Shown one piece after another: positions 45,350 to 54,535 of a stretch of DNA of 64,000 nt (the stretch's first letter is position 1; every line of letters begins with the position of its first letter). Location: contig NZ_JNLE01000003.1 in the NCBI RefSeq assembly GCF_000702945.1, forward strand, positions 3,953,501 to 4,017,500, given 5' to 3'. The notes beneath the pieces are model-generated. The model was not told the origin of the DNA. It did not search any database and saw only the letters and a program-made list of their open reading frames with translations. The translations under genes were made by a program, and so were the position numbers. The DNA is from Clostridium sp. KNHs205 (lineage in GTDB: Bacteria > Bacillota > Clostridia > Lachnospirales > Lachnospiraceae).

Positions 45350-46516
45350 CTATTCTTCATTTATAGGTACCAATCGGATAATTTTGTCATCTCCTTCCCG
45401 AGGCTGTTCCCTGCCATCCCGGTTACTGGTAGTTATATACACAGATCCGTCAGCAGCGCTAAAGGCTTCTCTCAATCTTCCATATTGATTCTGTAGTCGC
45501 GGGATTACCTGTACTACCTGCTTACCATCTGGCGATAGCAGCATTTCTAATACTTCCATCCCTCTTAGTGCAGAAACCAGTAACCTGCCTTTTAAAGGTC
45601 CTTCTTCTATAAAGGTGATACCCGATGGTGCCCAGGTCTCTGTCTCACTGCTGATGACAGAGGTTTGAAAGCCCTGTTCTGACAAATCCTCCTCCGCATC
45701 CGTCAAAGGCCATCCATAATTTCCTCCGGGTACAATAATATTTATTTTATCTCTTCCCCAATTTCCGTGAACCGAAGCATACAAGACCCCCTCTTCACTC
45801 CAGGCAAGTCCTTGCGGATTTCGAAGACCCAGGGCATATACAGGAGAGCCAGGGAAAGGATTATCGACAGGAATACTGCCATCCAGATTTATACGAAGAA
45901 TTTTCCCGGAGAGAAGCTCAGGATTCTGTGCTGATTCCGGTACATCACCATCACCGGTTGTTATATAAAGTAAGTTATCGGGTCCAATCTTTATTCTGCC
46001 TCCGTTATGTCCTCTTCCACCTGGTATATTATCAAGTAATATACTGTCTTCCCTTGTAATTCCTTCTTCATAATGCATGCGTACTACCCTGTTATAGAAT
46101 TTATCTTCTGCCTGGAAGGTATACATAACATAGAAATAGCCATTGTTATCAAATTCAGGGTCCAATACCAATCCCAGTAATCCTCCCTCCCCCTGAGCGG
46201 TAAACGGAGCTGTAAAGGTATATATCGTTTCAGCTCCTTTGTTATCCTTATAAATCAGGCGGATGTTACCTATTCGCTCTGTTACAAAGATTCTTCCGTC
46301 CTTTGTAATATCTATTGCCCAGGGTACAGTCAACTCTTCACTTATTATCTCTGCAGCATATGGAAATTCACTTTGGTCTGCAACCTCTGTTTTCAGAATA
46401 TTGGAACACTCAACCTGTAAATTATCAAATCTTTGAGAAATGAAGGGATACATACCTTTTTTCTTTTTAAACCAGTCTGCCATGCTCTTAATCTTATAAG
46501 AATTATTATATTCCAT
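45350..46516 (-). CDS. PQQ-type sugar dehydrogenase-like beta-propeller (GSDH/YliI family)
   Basis: A 388-residue protein of the glucose/sorbosone dehydrogenase family. Recognisable blocks are LTVPWAIDITKDGRIFVTER, GGLLGLVLDPEFDNNGYFYVMY, GGRGHNGGRIKIGPDNLLYITTGDG, and GLRNPQGLAW, which form the six-bladed propeller and the usual PQQ and calcium site. There is no signal peptide, although most relatives are periplasmic. An anaerobe is not expected to make PQQ, so the cofactor is doubtful. AAGGTGG precedes the ATG. Confidence 0.85.
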   Translation of the reverse strand: MEYNNSYKIKSMADWFKKKKGMYPFISQRFDNLQVECSNILKTEVADQSEFPYAAEIISEELTVPWAIDITKDGRIFVTERIGNIRLIYKDNKGAETIYTFTAPFTAQGEGGLLGLVLDPEFDNNGYFYVMYTFQAEDKFYNRVVRMHYEEGITREDSILLDNIPGGRGHNGGRIKIGPDNLLYITTGDGDVPESAQNPELLSGKILRINLDGSIPVDNPFPGSPVYALGLRNPQGLAWSEEGVLYASVHGNWGRDKINIIVPGGNYGWPLTDAEEDLSEQGFQTSVISSETETWAPSGITFIEEGPLKGRLLVSALRGMEVLEMLLSPDGKQVVQVIPRLQNQYGRLREAFSAADGSVYITTSNRDGREQPREGDDKIIRLVPINEE

Positions 46517-46564
46517 ATTCCACCTTCCCTCCGGCTTCAGTTAAACGTGAAAATCGAAGTTTGT

Positions 46565-46591
46565 CATACAATCCTATATTACTATTGTATG
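46565..46591 (-). other. small palindrome between the Asn-rich protein gene and the GSDH gene
   Basis: CATACAAT/ATTGTATG pair perfectly around 11 bases, in the 104-bp gap before the sugar-dehydrogenase gene. It could be an operator for that gene or a hairpin. Confidence 0.3.
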
Positions 46592-46620
46592 GATTGAAAG
46601 GTAAAAAATTCCTTAATAGC

Positions 46621-47265
46621 TTATAGCTTTACATCAAAATCTGCTGTATCTCCTTTTCTCAAAACACCTTTACCGTTATATTCCTCTGAGTTAAGGCTTT
46701 CATATCTACCGCCTCTCTTCTCTTCACTTTCCTGCGGAAGGCTCTTATACTTATCACTTTTCTTAAATTCTTTCACAACCTCGTTAACAGCATTCGTCAA
46801 AGCTTCCCGGTCAGGATCCTTGTCATTGATCATGCCTAATTGAAGACCTGCTACCTCTTCAACTTCCTTTTTCGATTTACAATTCTTAAGGCTATTTTCT
46901 ACCATCTCCCGTTTCATTTGAATACGCAAGGCTTTCATATACATATCAGGATTGGTTCTTCGCAGAAAATCCATCTCACTGGCAGTGAGCTTTTTACCGG
47001 CATTAAGCTTTTGGCTGATCTTTTCTGCTTTTCTTTTCTCTGACTCTTCATCTTCTGCACGAGATACCCTTAAAGCCTCTCTATGCTGATCTAATACAGC
47101 TTTCAGGCTGCTTCTGGCATTTTGTCTCTTTGTACTCTTTGTTTTTAAAATTGCATTTGTATTAGTATTTGTACTTTTATTTGTACTTGAATCTATATTT
47201 GTACTTTTATTTATATTTTTACTTGCATTTATAATTTCATTATTGTTTCTTAAATTAATATTCAT
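46621..47265 (-). CDS. hypothetical protein with Asn/Thr repeat N-terminus
   Basis: A 214-residue soluble protein. The first 40 residues are a low-complexity Asn/Ser/Thr/Lys tract, with repeats such as NKSTN, encoded by short imperfect DNA repeats. The rest is charged and helical, with AGKKLTASEMDFLRRTNPDM (about 87-106) as a good landmark. No domain is recognised. The ATG at 47265 is my choice; a start at 47283 is also possible, with no clear site for either. Confidence 0.6.
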   Translation of the reverse strand: MNINLRNNNEIINASKNINKSTNIDSSTNKSTNTNTNAILKTKSTKRQNARSSLKAVLDQHREALRVSRAEDEESEKRKAEKISQKLNAGKKLTASEMDFLRRTNPDMYMKALRIQMKREMVENSLKNCKSKKEVEEVAGLQLGMINDKDPDREALTNAVNEVVKEFKKSDKYKSLPQESEEKRGGRYESLNSEEYNGKGVLRKGDTADFDVKL

Positions 47266-47574
47266 ACCTGCCCTCATTCCCATTACAAGTCATCTGATAT
47301 TACCAGAGCTGCAATTTATAATTCTTATGTTTGCAAAGCTGCATGACCATGACGCTTATAGGAATATTATCGGTAAAATAATCCAATTACTTTAAGCTGT
47401 TTTTCTTCTTTCAGCATGTTCTCCAACTGCAAGGAAATCGATTATATCACAGATTATAATAGACTTCTTACTCATCTTAATATTGAAGTCAGCCAGTTAA
47501 TCGCCAAAAGACTTTACAAGTAACTAAACGTTAAATAAATTTCAATTATCTCTGCTGTTTCTGCAAATAAAAGG
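47266..47574. other. intergenic region with one small possible ORF
   Basis: About 310 bp. On the plus strand a 35-codon frame from the ATG at 47417 to 47524 reads plausibly as protein (ends VSQLIAKRLYK), but it has no ribosome binding site. I regard it as a possible gene remnant. Confidence 0.3.
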
Positions 47575-47628
47575 AAAGCAAGCCCTTCCAAAAAAATTGC
47601 GAAACTTTTTAAGGAAAGTGCTTGCTTT
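47575..47628 (-). terminator. terminator of the GH35 gene
   Basis: Stem AAAGCAAGC...TTCC with GGAA...GCTTGCTTT, with T-rich flanks on both sides, seven bases after the stop codon. Confidence 0.8.
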
Positions 47629-47635
47629 TATTTAA

Positions 47636-49387
47636 TTAACCCAGATCCGGTTTATCACAAAGGACTAACTCCTCCGATGCTTTTCCTTCTGTCTCGAATA
47701 CGATAATTTCATTGATACCGTCTTTCAGTAATGGCGCAGGCAGGTACAATCTCTTCTGAGGTCCAATCTCCCAGAAGCGTCCCAGGTTAAAGCCGTTTAT
47801 AAAGACGCAGCCTTTTCCCCAGCCTTCCATATCAACAAAGGTATCTCCTTTTTCTTCTGCCAGGAACTCAAAGCGGTAGAAAGCAGGTTTCTGCTCTTTA
47901 AAGCCTTTGGTAAAATCCAATTTATGAAGATTATCCAAGGGCAAGGTATAGTGTTCCCAGTTCATATGCTGATGACCGTTGATTACAACACTTCCGTCTA
48001 TTCCTTTGCGCTGCTTATCCAGATAAGGTCCAAAATTTACTCTTCCCATATTCTCCATAAGAATATCAATAGAACTGCCTTTTTCAAAATCATAAGATAT
48101 CTCGTGTTCAGTAAGCAGCTCTCTATCGTACAGTGTTGCAACAGGTTCCTGTGAAATATACATTTTTGCCCTGTCGTTTGCATTGTATAAACGAATTTTT
48201 TCCAGCTTTTTCTCTTTTACAAGAGATGAACGGTATAAGGTATAACCATAGCTTTGTCCGAGCTTTTCCATGGATTTTGGATATAAATCAGTAACAGGTG
48301 CGGATATATCCTCAAGACTTTCAAACAAGCCTACCTTTTCCTTACAGCTAAGCTTTCCATAAGCTTTTTTCTCAATCTTTGTGGTGAATTCTATCTCCGG
48401 AAGTTTTGCGTACTTACCGATGATTTCCTTGAACGCTTCGTATTTAGGTGTAATATCACCGCACTCTGTCAGTACAGCATCATAGTCATAGGAGGTTACA
48501 TCCGGCGTAAGCTCATCATAATAATTAGAGCCGTTCATAAAACCGAAGTTTGTTCCACCGATGAACATGTAGATGTTAATATTACCATACTGTAAGGCTT
48601 CGTCTAAATCCTTGCAGTTCTCCTCCATATTAGAGGTTTTATGTCCTCCATTACCCCAATGATCAAACCAGCCCACCCAGAATTCCATGCACATAAGTGG
48701 TCCGCCATTGGTATGCTCTTTTAATACCGCAAACTGCTCCTTCATCTTGGAGCCGAAGTTTCCTGTGGGCAATACACCTTCTATCTTACCGCACTCCAAG
48801 GCATCTCCCCAGGGACCGTCCGAGGTGACAAAAGGGACACAGGCTCCGTTATCAACCATCAGCTGTTTCATCTGTTCCAGGTAAGCTGTATCATCTGCAT
48901 AATAACCATATTCGTTTTCAATCTGAATCAATATGATTGGGCCTCCTAAGGGAAGCTGTAAAGGTGCTGTAATCTCAAAGAGTTTCTTATAATAATCAGC
49001 CGTATGCTTCATAAAGCTGGGATGACTGCTCCTAAAACGCATTCCGTCTTCTGCAAGGAGCCAGGCTGGAAGCCCGCCAAATTCCCATTCTGCGCAAATA
49101 TAAGGGGAGGGTCTGAAAATTACCCATAATTCAAGTTCAGCTGCAAGCTCTAAGAATTTCTTAATATCCAGAATCCCCTCAAAGCAATAAGTTCCTTTTT
49201 GGGGTTCATGAAGATTCCAGGGCACATAGGTTTCTACCGTATTGCAGCCCATAGCCTTTAACTTCTCCAGGCGATCCCTCCAGTACTCCGGAACGATTCT
49301 GAAATAGTGTATGGCACCTGATATAATCTGCACAGGTTTACCATTTACATAAAACTTATCCTTGATTTCTATTGTGTTAGATAACAT
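47636..49387 (-). CDS. GH35 beta-galactosidase
   Basis: A 583-residue glycoside hydrolase family 35 enzyme, which removes terminal beta-galactose. The acid/base is Glu159 in IQIENEYGYY and the nucleophile Glu235 in LMCMEFWVGWFDHW. A C-terminal beta-sandwich (GWGKGCVFINGFNLGRFWEI near residue 540) is typical. No signal peptide, so it acts on imported sugar. AAAGGAG decides the ATG at 49387. A palindromic LacI operator lies 29 bp before that ATG. Confidence 0.94.
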   Translation of the reverse strand: MLSNTIEIKDKFYVNGKPVQIISGAIHYFRIVPEYWRDRLEKLKAMGCNTVETYVPWNLHEPQKGTYCFEGILDIKKFLELAAELELWVIFRPSPYICAEWEFGGLPAWLLAEDGMRFRSSHPSFMKHTADYYKKLFEITAPLQLPLGGPIILIQIENEYGYYADDTAYLEQMKQLMVDNGACVPFVTSDGPWGDALECGKIEGVLPTGNFGSKMKEQFAVLKEHTNGGPLMCMEFWVGWFDHWGNGGHKTSNMEENCKDLDEALQYGNINIYMFIGGTNFGFMNGSNYYDELTPDVTSYDYDAVLTECGDITPKYEAFKEIIGKYAKLPEIEFTTKIEKKAYGKLSCKEKVGLFESLEDISAPVTDLYPKSMEKLGQSYGYTLYRSSLVKEKKLEKIRLYNANDRAKMYISQEPVATLYDRELLTEHEISYDFEKGSSIDILMENMGRVNFGPYLDKQRKGIDGSVVINGHQHMNWEHYTLPLDNLHKLDFTKGFKEQKPAFYRFEFLAEEKGDTFVDMEGWGKGCVFINGFNLGRFWEIGPQKRLYLPAPLLKDGINEIIVFETEGKASEELVLCDKPDLG

Positions 49388-49415
49388 TTTTTGTCTCCTT
49401 TTTGTCAAAATACTA

Positions 49416-49429
49416 TGTAACCGATTACA
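49416..49429. promoter_or_regulatory. LacI-type operator before GH35
   Basis: TGTAACCGATTACA with ATGTAA/TTACAT ends, directly upstream of the GH35 ribosome binding site. It differs from the galacturonate operators and probably binds the LacI protein encoded next to it. Confidence 0.75.
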
Positions 49430-49546
49430 TATATTTTATAAAAAAATAGCCCTGTTTCTTATAAGCTGACTACCATTACCAAACTTCACCCTTGAGCGTG
49501 TAAATTATTCATACACGTTCTTACATAGAACAGAACTTTTATTTTT

Positions 49547-49581
49547 CCCAATATACGTATTATGATGATACCTATATTGGG
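49547..49581. other. hairpin between the LacI and GH35 genes
   Basis: CCCAATATA/TATATTGGG with extra pairs inside, about 17 bases in the loop. No T tract follows on the minus strand. It might slow or end transcription from the LacI gene. A second inverted repeat CGTGTA/TACACG lies nearby (about 49496-49517). Confidence 0.4.
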
Positions 49582-49674
49582 AGAAGCTTAAAATTCTGTA
49601 TCCTATCCAAAGATGCAAGCATTTGCTCAAATACATGGGGTAATATTGTCTCAAATTTAAACAGGGCTAATCTC

Positions 49675-50733
49675 TTATCTCGTACTACCTCTGATAATAA
49701 TCTCAGGTTTTATTAAAGAAGTCTTACCTGTTGTTAAGGTCTTGGCTTGCATTAGCTTATGAAGGCTGTTAAATACCTTCTTACCAAAGTACTCATACCT
49801 TGGACTGATGGATGTTATATGAACCGGTGTCATAGTTGTTATACTGACATCATCAAATCCGGTGACAGCTATATCCTCCGGTATTTTCAGTCCTCTCTCC
49901 AGAGCACAGTTAACTGCTCCTAGTGCAACATAATCGTTGATACCACAGATAACTTCCGGTAAAGGCCCGCCTTCCTCTATCAGTATTTTCAGGCTGTCAT
50001 AACCTGCACTGAAGCTGAATACGTCATTGCCTGTAAGCCATCTTACCGAGACATCAAGTCCCAGTTTCTCTCCAACTGCGTAAGCAGTCTTCTTTTTGAT
50101 ATAGGAAGGATAGTACTGATCTCCTCCACCGATAAAACAAATCCTTTTATAACCTCTGGATTTTAGGAACAGAAGTAATTCCTCCACACCTTTAACATCA
50201 TCGGTATAAATACCGTTACAGCCAAAACGTTCTGCTTCCGGACCACAGGAAACAACCGGGACGATATTTCTCATCTCCTGTATCTCCCTGACATGATTCT
50301 CAGGAAGATTCCTCTCGTCCATTCGCCCTCCCATCATGACGATACCGTCTACATGTTTTTCCTTCAGGGAGTTTAAGAATTTGGACTCAAGATTGTAATC
50401 ACCTTTGGCATTTAACAGAATGGTCATATATCCATGACTGGAAGCCCATTTTTCAAATTCGTAATATACATTTGCAAAATACATATTACCAATGTGGGGG
50501 ACTATATATCCGATGGTTTTCGTAAACCCTGCCTGCAGATTCTGGGCAAAGGTATTTGGCCTGAAATTATATTTCTGAACCAGTTCCATAATTTTCAATT
50601 TATTTGCTTCTGATACATAACCTCTTCCTGATATTGCTCTTGAAACCGTTGCTGCGGAGACCCCAACTTCCTTTGCAATATCATAAATGGTTAATTGCTT
50701 CGGCATGTCGTTGCCATCTAAAATAGAAATCAC
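49675..50733 (-). CDS. LacI-family regulator of the galactan locus
   Basis: A 352-residue repressor: helix-turn-helix TIYDIAKEVGVSAATVSRAIS at about 15-35, hinge, then a sugar-binding effector domain ending in KTSLIKPEIIIRGSTR. The start is GTG at 50733, overlapping the GH30 stop as GTGA, with AGAGGG seven bases upstream, so it is translationally coupled to GH30. It likely binds the operator at 49416 and senses galactose-type sugars; the inducer is inferred. Confidence 0.9.
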   Translation of the reverse strand: MISILDGNDMPKQLTIYDIAKEVGVSAATVSRAISGRGYVSEANKLKIMELVQKYNFRPNTFAQNLQAGFTKTIGYIVPHIGNMYFANVYYEFEKWASSHGYMTILLNAKGDYNLESKFLNSLKEKHVDGIVMMGGRMDERNLPENHVREIQEMRNIVPVVSCGPEAERFGCNGIYTDDVKGVEELLLFLKSRGYKRICFIGGGDQYYPSYIKKKTAYAVGEKLGLDVSVRWLTGNDVFSFSAGYDSLKILIEEGGPLPEVICGINDYVALGAVNCALERGLKIPEDIAVTGFDDVSITTMTPVHITSISPRYEYFGKKVFNSLHKLMQAKTLTTGKTSLIKPEIIIRGSTR

Positions 50734-52283
50734 CAGCCCTCTGACAAAATAATTGTAGTTATAGATTGCTTTCCGACCTCAACTGCATCTCCCACGCCGT
50801 ATTTTTCATTGGTTATTCTGTCTAAATTACTGCTTTCTGAGGTTTCGTATACACTTATATCAGTATATTCTACTGCCCCTTGAATATCAAGCAAAAGTTT
50901 TTTATTTGCATCGGACTCATTTATGACTACCAGCACCAATTCCTTTTTCCCCTCATCATTGGTACCGGTAAAAGCAACGGGTTTATATTCTTTCAGCGAA
51001 CTGTCAGATACCTCAACCCTCTGATAACCGGGCCGTATAAATTTGGAGTAATTGCCATAACCCCATAACCGTTTTAACGGGTTCAGAGTCTTCTTTCCTT
51101 CGTTTACATAAATAAGTCCGTCACGGTAACCACCGGGGGCTACACCTACCCAGTTCTGCCAGGATACCACATCGAGTACTGTAAGATCCTCCTGTAATAC
51201 TCTTGCAAGCTCAAAGGCGGAATCCATTGTAACATCAGAGCCGTTTACCATTTCACACCATTCACTCATACGCAGCTTAACCTCAGGATAGTTGGCGTCC
51301 ATCCATCTCTTAAAGGCAACCTTTGAAGCGGTATCTGACCAGTAGGAATGATTATCGATAGTATCAAAGTAACATCCAAGAACAGAGTCATTTAAGAGGG
51401 CACTGGTATATAAAGTAGCATCTCCCTTCCATTCCCCGCTCTCAGGTCCGGAAAGCGCTACACCTTCTAACGCCGGCCTGCTATTTAGTTCCGTTAAAAA
51501 TGCACGATATAGCTTGGGAATTTTAGCTGGTTCGTAATGACACCCTTCCTGGCCTTCAGTCCACTCCCATTGTGGTTCATTAATGGGAGAAATGTATTTT
51601 ACGGGAATCCCTTCTTCTACAAAATGCTCTGCCACATCCATTACATATCGGGCAAAATCCTCATAATTCTCAGGGAGGATGTTCTCCTTACTGCCCTTAG
51701 TCACCTGAGCAGTTCCGTTCATGGTCAAACGTTCCAGCGGACTGTTACTGAACATAATAATTTCCTCTACCCCCAGTTCCACAGCCTTTCTCATAAACCA
51801 AACAGCATTGGCATCCTTATTCCAGTTATAGGTAAAAGGCGCTGTTTCAAAACTCTGTGCTCTTCTATGAGGGTCATTGTATTTACCCTTACCGCTGTCA
51901 GCAGATCCTGCTCCGAGGTTGTAACGATAACTGCTAAGTCCGATACCATACTCTCTGTCAAATAAAAGCATGGCAATCTCATCCCTTACGGAGCGTCCGG
52001 TATCCTTATATTCATTATCCCAACCGCCTACATATTGTGACCACCAGCAGCCGCTGGTGCCGAAGCTTTCAATTATCTGATGTTTCTCTGATAAGTTAAT
52101 TTTCACTTCTATAGCTCCCCCTGTTATATCATTGTTTTCTTTGTTGGTTTCAGATTCTGCTGTCCCCTCCTGTGACATATTATCAGCAGCAGGAGCATCT
52201 GTTCTTTGAGAATTCGCTCCTCTCCCGCAGCCGGTTAACAGAACAAGCAGGCAGACAACTGCCACACCCCATCTTTTTCTCAT
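50730..52283 (-). CDS. GH30 lipoprotein glycosidase
   Basis: A 517-residue lipid-anchored enzyme. Signal peptide with lipobox LLTGC (Cys19), then a low-complexity linker of about 40 residues. The catalytic domain is like glycoside hydrolase family 30: GTSGCWWSQYVGGW near 75, acid/base Glu236 in YISPINEPQWEW and nucleophile Glu341 in RMSEWCEM; a short beta-sandwich ends it. Family members include beta-1,6-galactanases and xylanases. With GH35 next door a galactan substrate is favoured, an inference. AAAGGGG decides the ATG at 52283. Confidence 0.85.
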   Translation of the reverse strand: MRKRWGVAVVCLLVLLTGCGRGANSQRTDAPAADNMSQEGTAESETNKENNDITGGAIEVKINLSEKHQIIESFGTSGCWWSQYVGGWDNEYKDTGRSVRDEIAMLLFDREYGIGLSSYRYNLGAGSADSGKGKYNDPHRRAQSFETAPFTYNWNKDANAVWFMRKAVELGVEEIIMFSNSPLERLTMNGTAQVTKGSKENILPENYEDFARYVMDVAEHFVEEGIPVKYISPINEPQWEWTEGQEGCHYEPAKIPKLYRAFLTELNSRPALEGVALSGPESGEWKGDATLYTSALLNDSVLGCYFDTIDNHSYWSDTASKVAFKRWMDANYPEVKLRMSEWCEMVNGSDVTMDSAFELARVLQEDLTVLDVVSWQNWVGVAPGGYRDGLIYVNEGKKTLNPLKRLWGYGNYSKFIRPGYQRVEVSDSSLKEYKPVAFTGTNDEGKKELVLVVINESDANKKLLLDIQGAVEYTDISVYETSESSNLDRITNEKYGVGDAVEVGKQSITTIILSEGW

Positions 52284-52627
52284 AATAGCCCCTTTCGTGA
52301 ATACGAAATCTTTGATGTTGTATTCCTGAATCCTGGAACTGCCTTGCAAGAATATCACTTAATTCAGCACCTGCTATTTCCGCTGATACTGGGTTGTCGT
52401 CAATCAGCGCAGGAGCTGCTACCCTTCATTCCTTCGCCTTGCCTCAGTAAAATTTCAAGCGCTGTTATAAAGCGTTATTTATGCAATGCAGTACCAGTTG
52501 AAAAATCGTTTTGAATGCTCATCTATTAATCATTTTTTGTTATTGCTCTTCCAGGTATAAGGCATAATAAATGTTTGCTTTCATCTTATAACCGGAAGAG
52601 CTTAAACTATTTAAATTATTGATACCT
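52284..52627. other. gap between the permease and GH30 genes
   Basis: Holds an imperfect long hairpin (about 52367-52421, AGCACCTGC and GCAGGAGCTGCT arms). It may form a leader structure of the GH30 mRNA or a weak terminator for the upstream permease operon. No promoter or operator stood out. Confidence 0.35.
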
Positions 52628-53629
52628 TTAGCCAACAAGTCCGGAATTCTCGAGATTTTCCACCAGCCACTTCTGCGCACCAAAGTACACCAGCAGCAAA
52701 GGTATAAGGAAAATCAGAACAGCTGCCTGCTTAATGGCATCAAAAGCAAAATCTGTTGCCAGCGGTACATCGAACCATACTTTTACTGCCCCCAGTACAA
52801 ACTGTTTGTTTGCCGGTGAAAATACCCTTGCAAGACTTGAACTTAAATAAGGGCCATCCTTATTAAAGTAGCTGGTAAAGTAGGTATCTCCATAATTCCA
52901 AACAAAGGATAATACGGCTACCGTTGATATGGCAGGCAATGCATTGGGTATCATAATCTTAAAATATGTCTTATGGAAGCCGCAGCCATCAATAAGAGAA
53001 GCTTCTTCCAGTTCTTTTGGTATATTCTTAAAAAACTGACTGAAAATGAAAACAAATAAACTCTGCTGAACACCGAAACCCAGTATTGCAATCATAAACA
53101 GCGTTGCCGGTTGGTTGATCAGGTTGATTTCACCTGACTCAGTAAAAAACTTCAGCAAACCAAATGCATTAAAGTGAGAATAATAGATATACTGTGCCAG
53201 CAACAGTGACTGTCTGGGAACCAAAAATACAAGGATAACCAGAAAGAATACAAATTTGTGTCCGAAGAACTTCACTCTTGCCAGGGAATAACCTGCCATT
53301 GCTGAAACAAACACCTGTATACCCATTATCAAACCTGCATATAGAACAGATTTAACAATTGTCATAAAACCTTCCGGCATACTAAAACGAATGGCAGCCT
53401 TAAAGCTGGTCATGGAGAACTCCATAGGCAGCCAGATTACATTCGGATTGCCCAGATCTTCAATGTTAGAAAATATGGAAGGAATCAGCTGTATGATAGG
53501 ATAGAGAATCGTAAAGCATAAACCTACAATAATACAGAAAAGGAAGGCGGACTGCAGTATGTTCTTTGATTTCTTGCGAAACAGATATACCTTAAGCCCA
53601 AAGGAGGCATTCTCAGTCTTATTTTTCAT
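52628..53629 (-). CDS. carbohydrate ABC transporter permease (MalG type)
   Basis: A 333-residue inner membrane subunit with six membrane segments. The cytoplasmic EAA loop EEASLIDGCGFHKTYFKIMIP (residues 210-230 or so) contacts the ATPase. It overlaps the partner permease by 11 bases. No ATPase gene is present, so a shared MsmX-like ATPase elsewhere is expected. Confidence 0.93.
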   Translation of the reverse strand: MKNKTENASFGLKVYLFRKKSKNILQSAFLFCIIVGLCFTILYPIIQLIPSIFSNIEDLGNPNVIWLPMEFSMTSFKAAIRFSMPEGFMTIVKSVLYAGLIMGIQVFVSAMAGYSLARVKFFGHKFVFFLVILVFLVPRQSLLLAQYIYYSHFNAFGLLKFFTESGEINLINQPATLFMIAILGFGVQQSLFVFIFSQFFKNIPKELEEASLIDGCGFHKTYFKIMIPNALPAISTVAVLSFVWNYGDTYFTSYFNKDGPYLSSSLARVFSPANKQFVLGAVKVWFDVPLATDFAFDAIKQAAVLIFLIPLLLVYFGAQKWLVENLENSGLVG

Positions 53630-54524
53630 ATTTCTTTACCACCTTTCTTAACACCAACAATACAATTCCAAGAACCAGGAGCACATTTAATATGTAAATT
53701 ACAGATAATGCAGAACCGGTTCCAATCTTACTCTGTTCAAAAGCAAAGCTGTAGGCTTCTTCTGAAATAGGAGATTTTAAGAACATATCCACAACAGTAT
53801 AAACGGTAACAAATAAAGTTATATGCATAATAGAGGGTATGGTAACCTTCCAGAAGGTCTCATAACCGGTAGCTCCTTCAATTTTAGCAACCTCATAAAG
53901 GCTTGGACTGATGGATTGAAGTCCCGCCAGATAGATCAGGGTCTGTACACCGGATTGGGAAAGTACATCAAAGATCTTATCTACATATGATATTACCGGC
54001 AGTAAAATGCTGTTAGGTATATTCGTATAATGCATCAATAAGGAACTGATATAACTTTCGCTGAATAGTCCGGAGCTTTCTTTGACCCATTCACCTCCGG
54101 TGGTTATGGCAAGCATATCTGTTACAACCTCAAGTCCGAAAATAATAGGCAGGAAGTAGATAACCCTTACAACCCCTCTTCCTTTGAATTTCAAATTCGC
54201 CAAAAGTGCCATAAATAAACTGAAGATTACAATCAGGGGCACATTGGTGAGTATGGAAAGATTCTGATCTGCAAAAAGCCTTATCATTGGCTGTGCGGTA
54301 GTGGTTACTTCATTCTGAAACAAATCAATATAATTTTTGAAACCGCTGTAGGCAAATTTCATACCACCGGTGTCATTTACACTTACGGTATTAAAGGAAT
54401 ACCTTACAGTATTAAATAGCGGTATGGCAAAACATAATAAAAAACCGATGAGAAAGGGCAGGACATAGAGGAAGCCGTTGAGCTTTCTTTTGGTTTTGTA
54501 TTTTAACGGAAAAATATTTCGCAT
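53619..54524 (-). CDS. carbohydrate ABC transporter permease (MalF type)
   Basis: A 301-residue membrane subunit with the EAA loop EVAKIEGATGYETFWKVTIP. It pairs with the MalG-type protein encoded directly after it. The gene starts 11 bp after the DUF5696 gene. Together they form one of two permease pairs in this locus. Confidence 0.93.
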   Translation of the reverse strand: MRNIFPLKYKTKRKLNGFLYVLPFLIGFLLCFAIPLFNTVRYSFNTVSVNDTGGMKFAYSGFKNYIDLFQNEVTTTAQPMIRLFADQNLSILTNVPLIVIFSLFMALLANLKFKGRGVVRVIYFLPIIFGLEVVTDMLAITTGGEWVKESSGLFSESYISSLLMHYTNIPNSILLPVISYVDKIFDVLSQSGVQTLIYLAGLQSISPSLYEVAKIEGATGYETFWKVTIPSIMHITLFVTVYTVVDMFLKSPISEEAYSFAFEQSKIGTGSALSVIYILNVLLVLGIVLLVLRKVVKKYEK

Positions 54525-54535
54525 CCTCTTTCCTC

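Noticed and set aside
47417..47524. 35-codon plus-strand ORF as a real gene
   Set aside because: Protein-like but without a ribosome binding site or a known match; kept only as a possible remnant.
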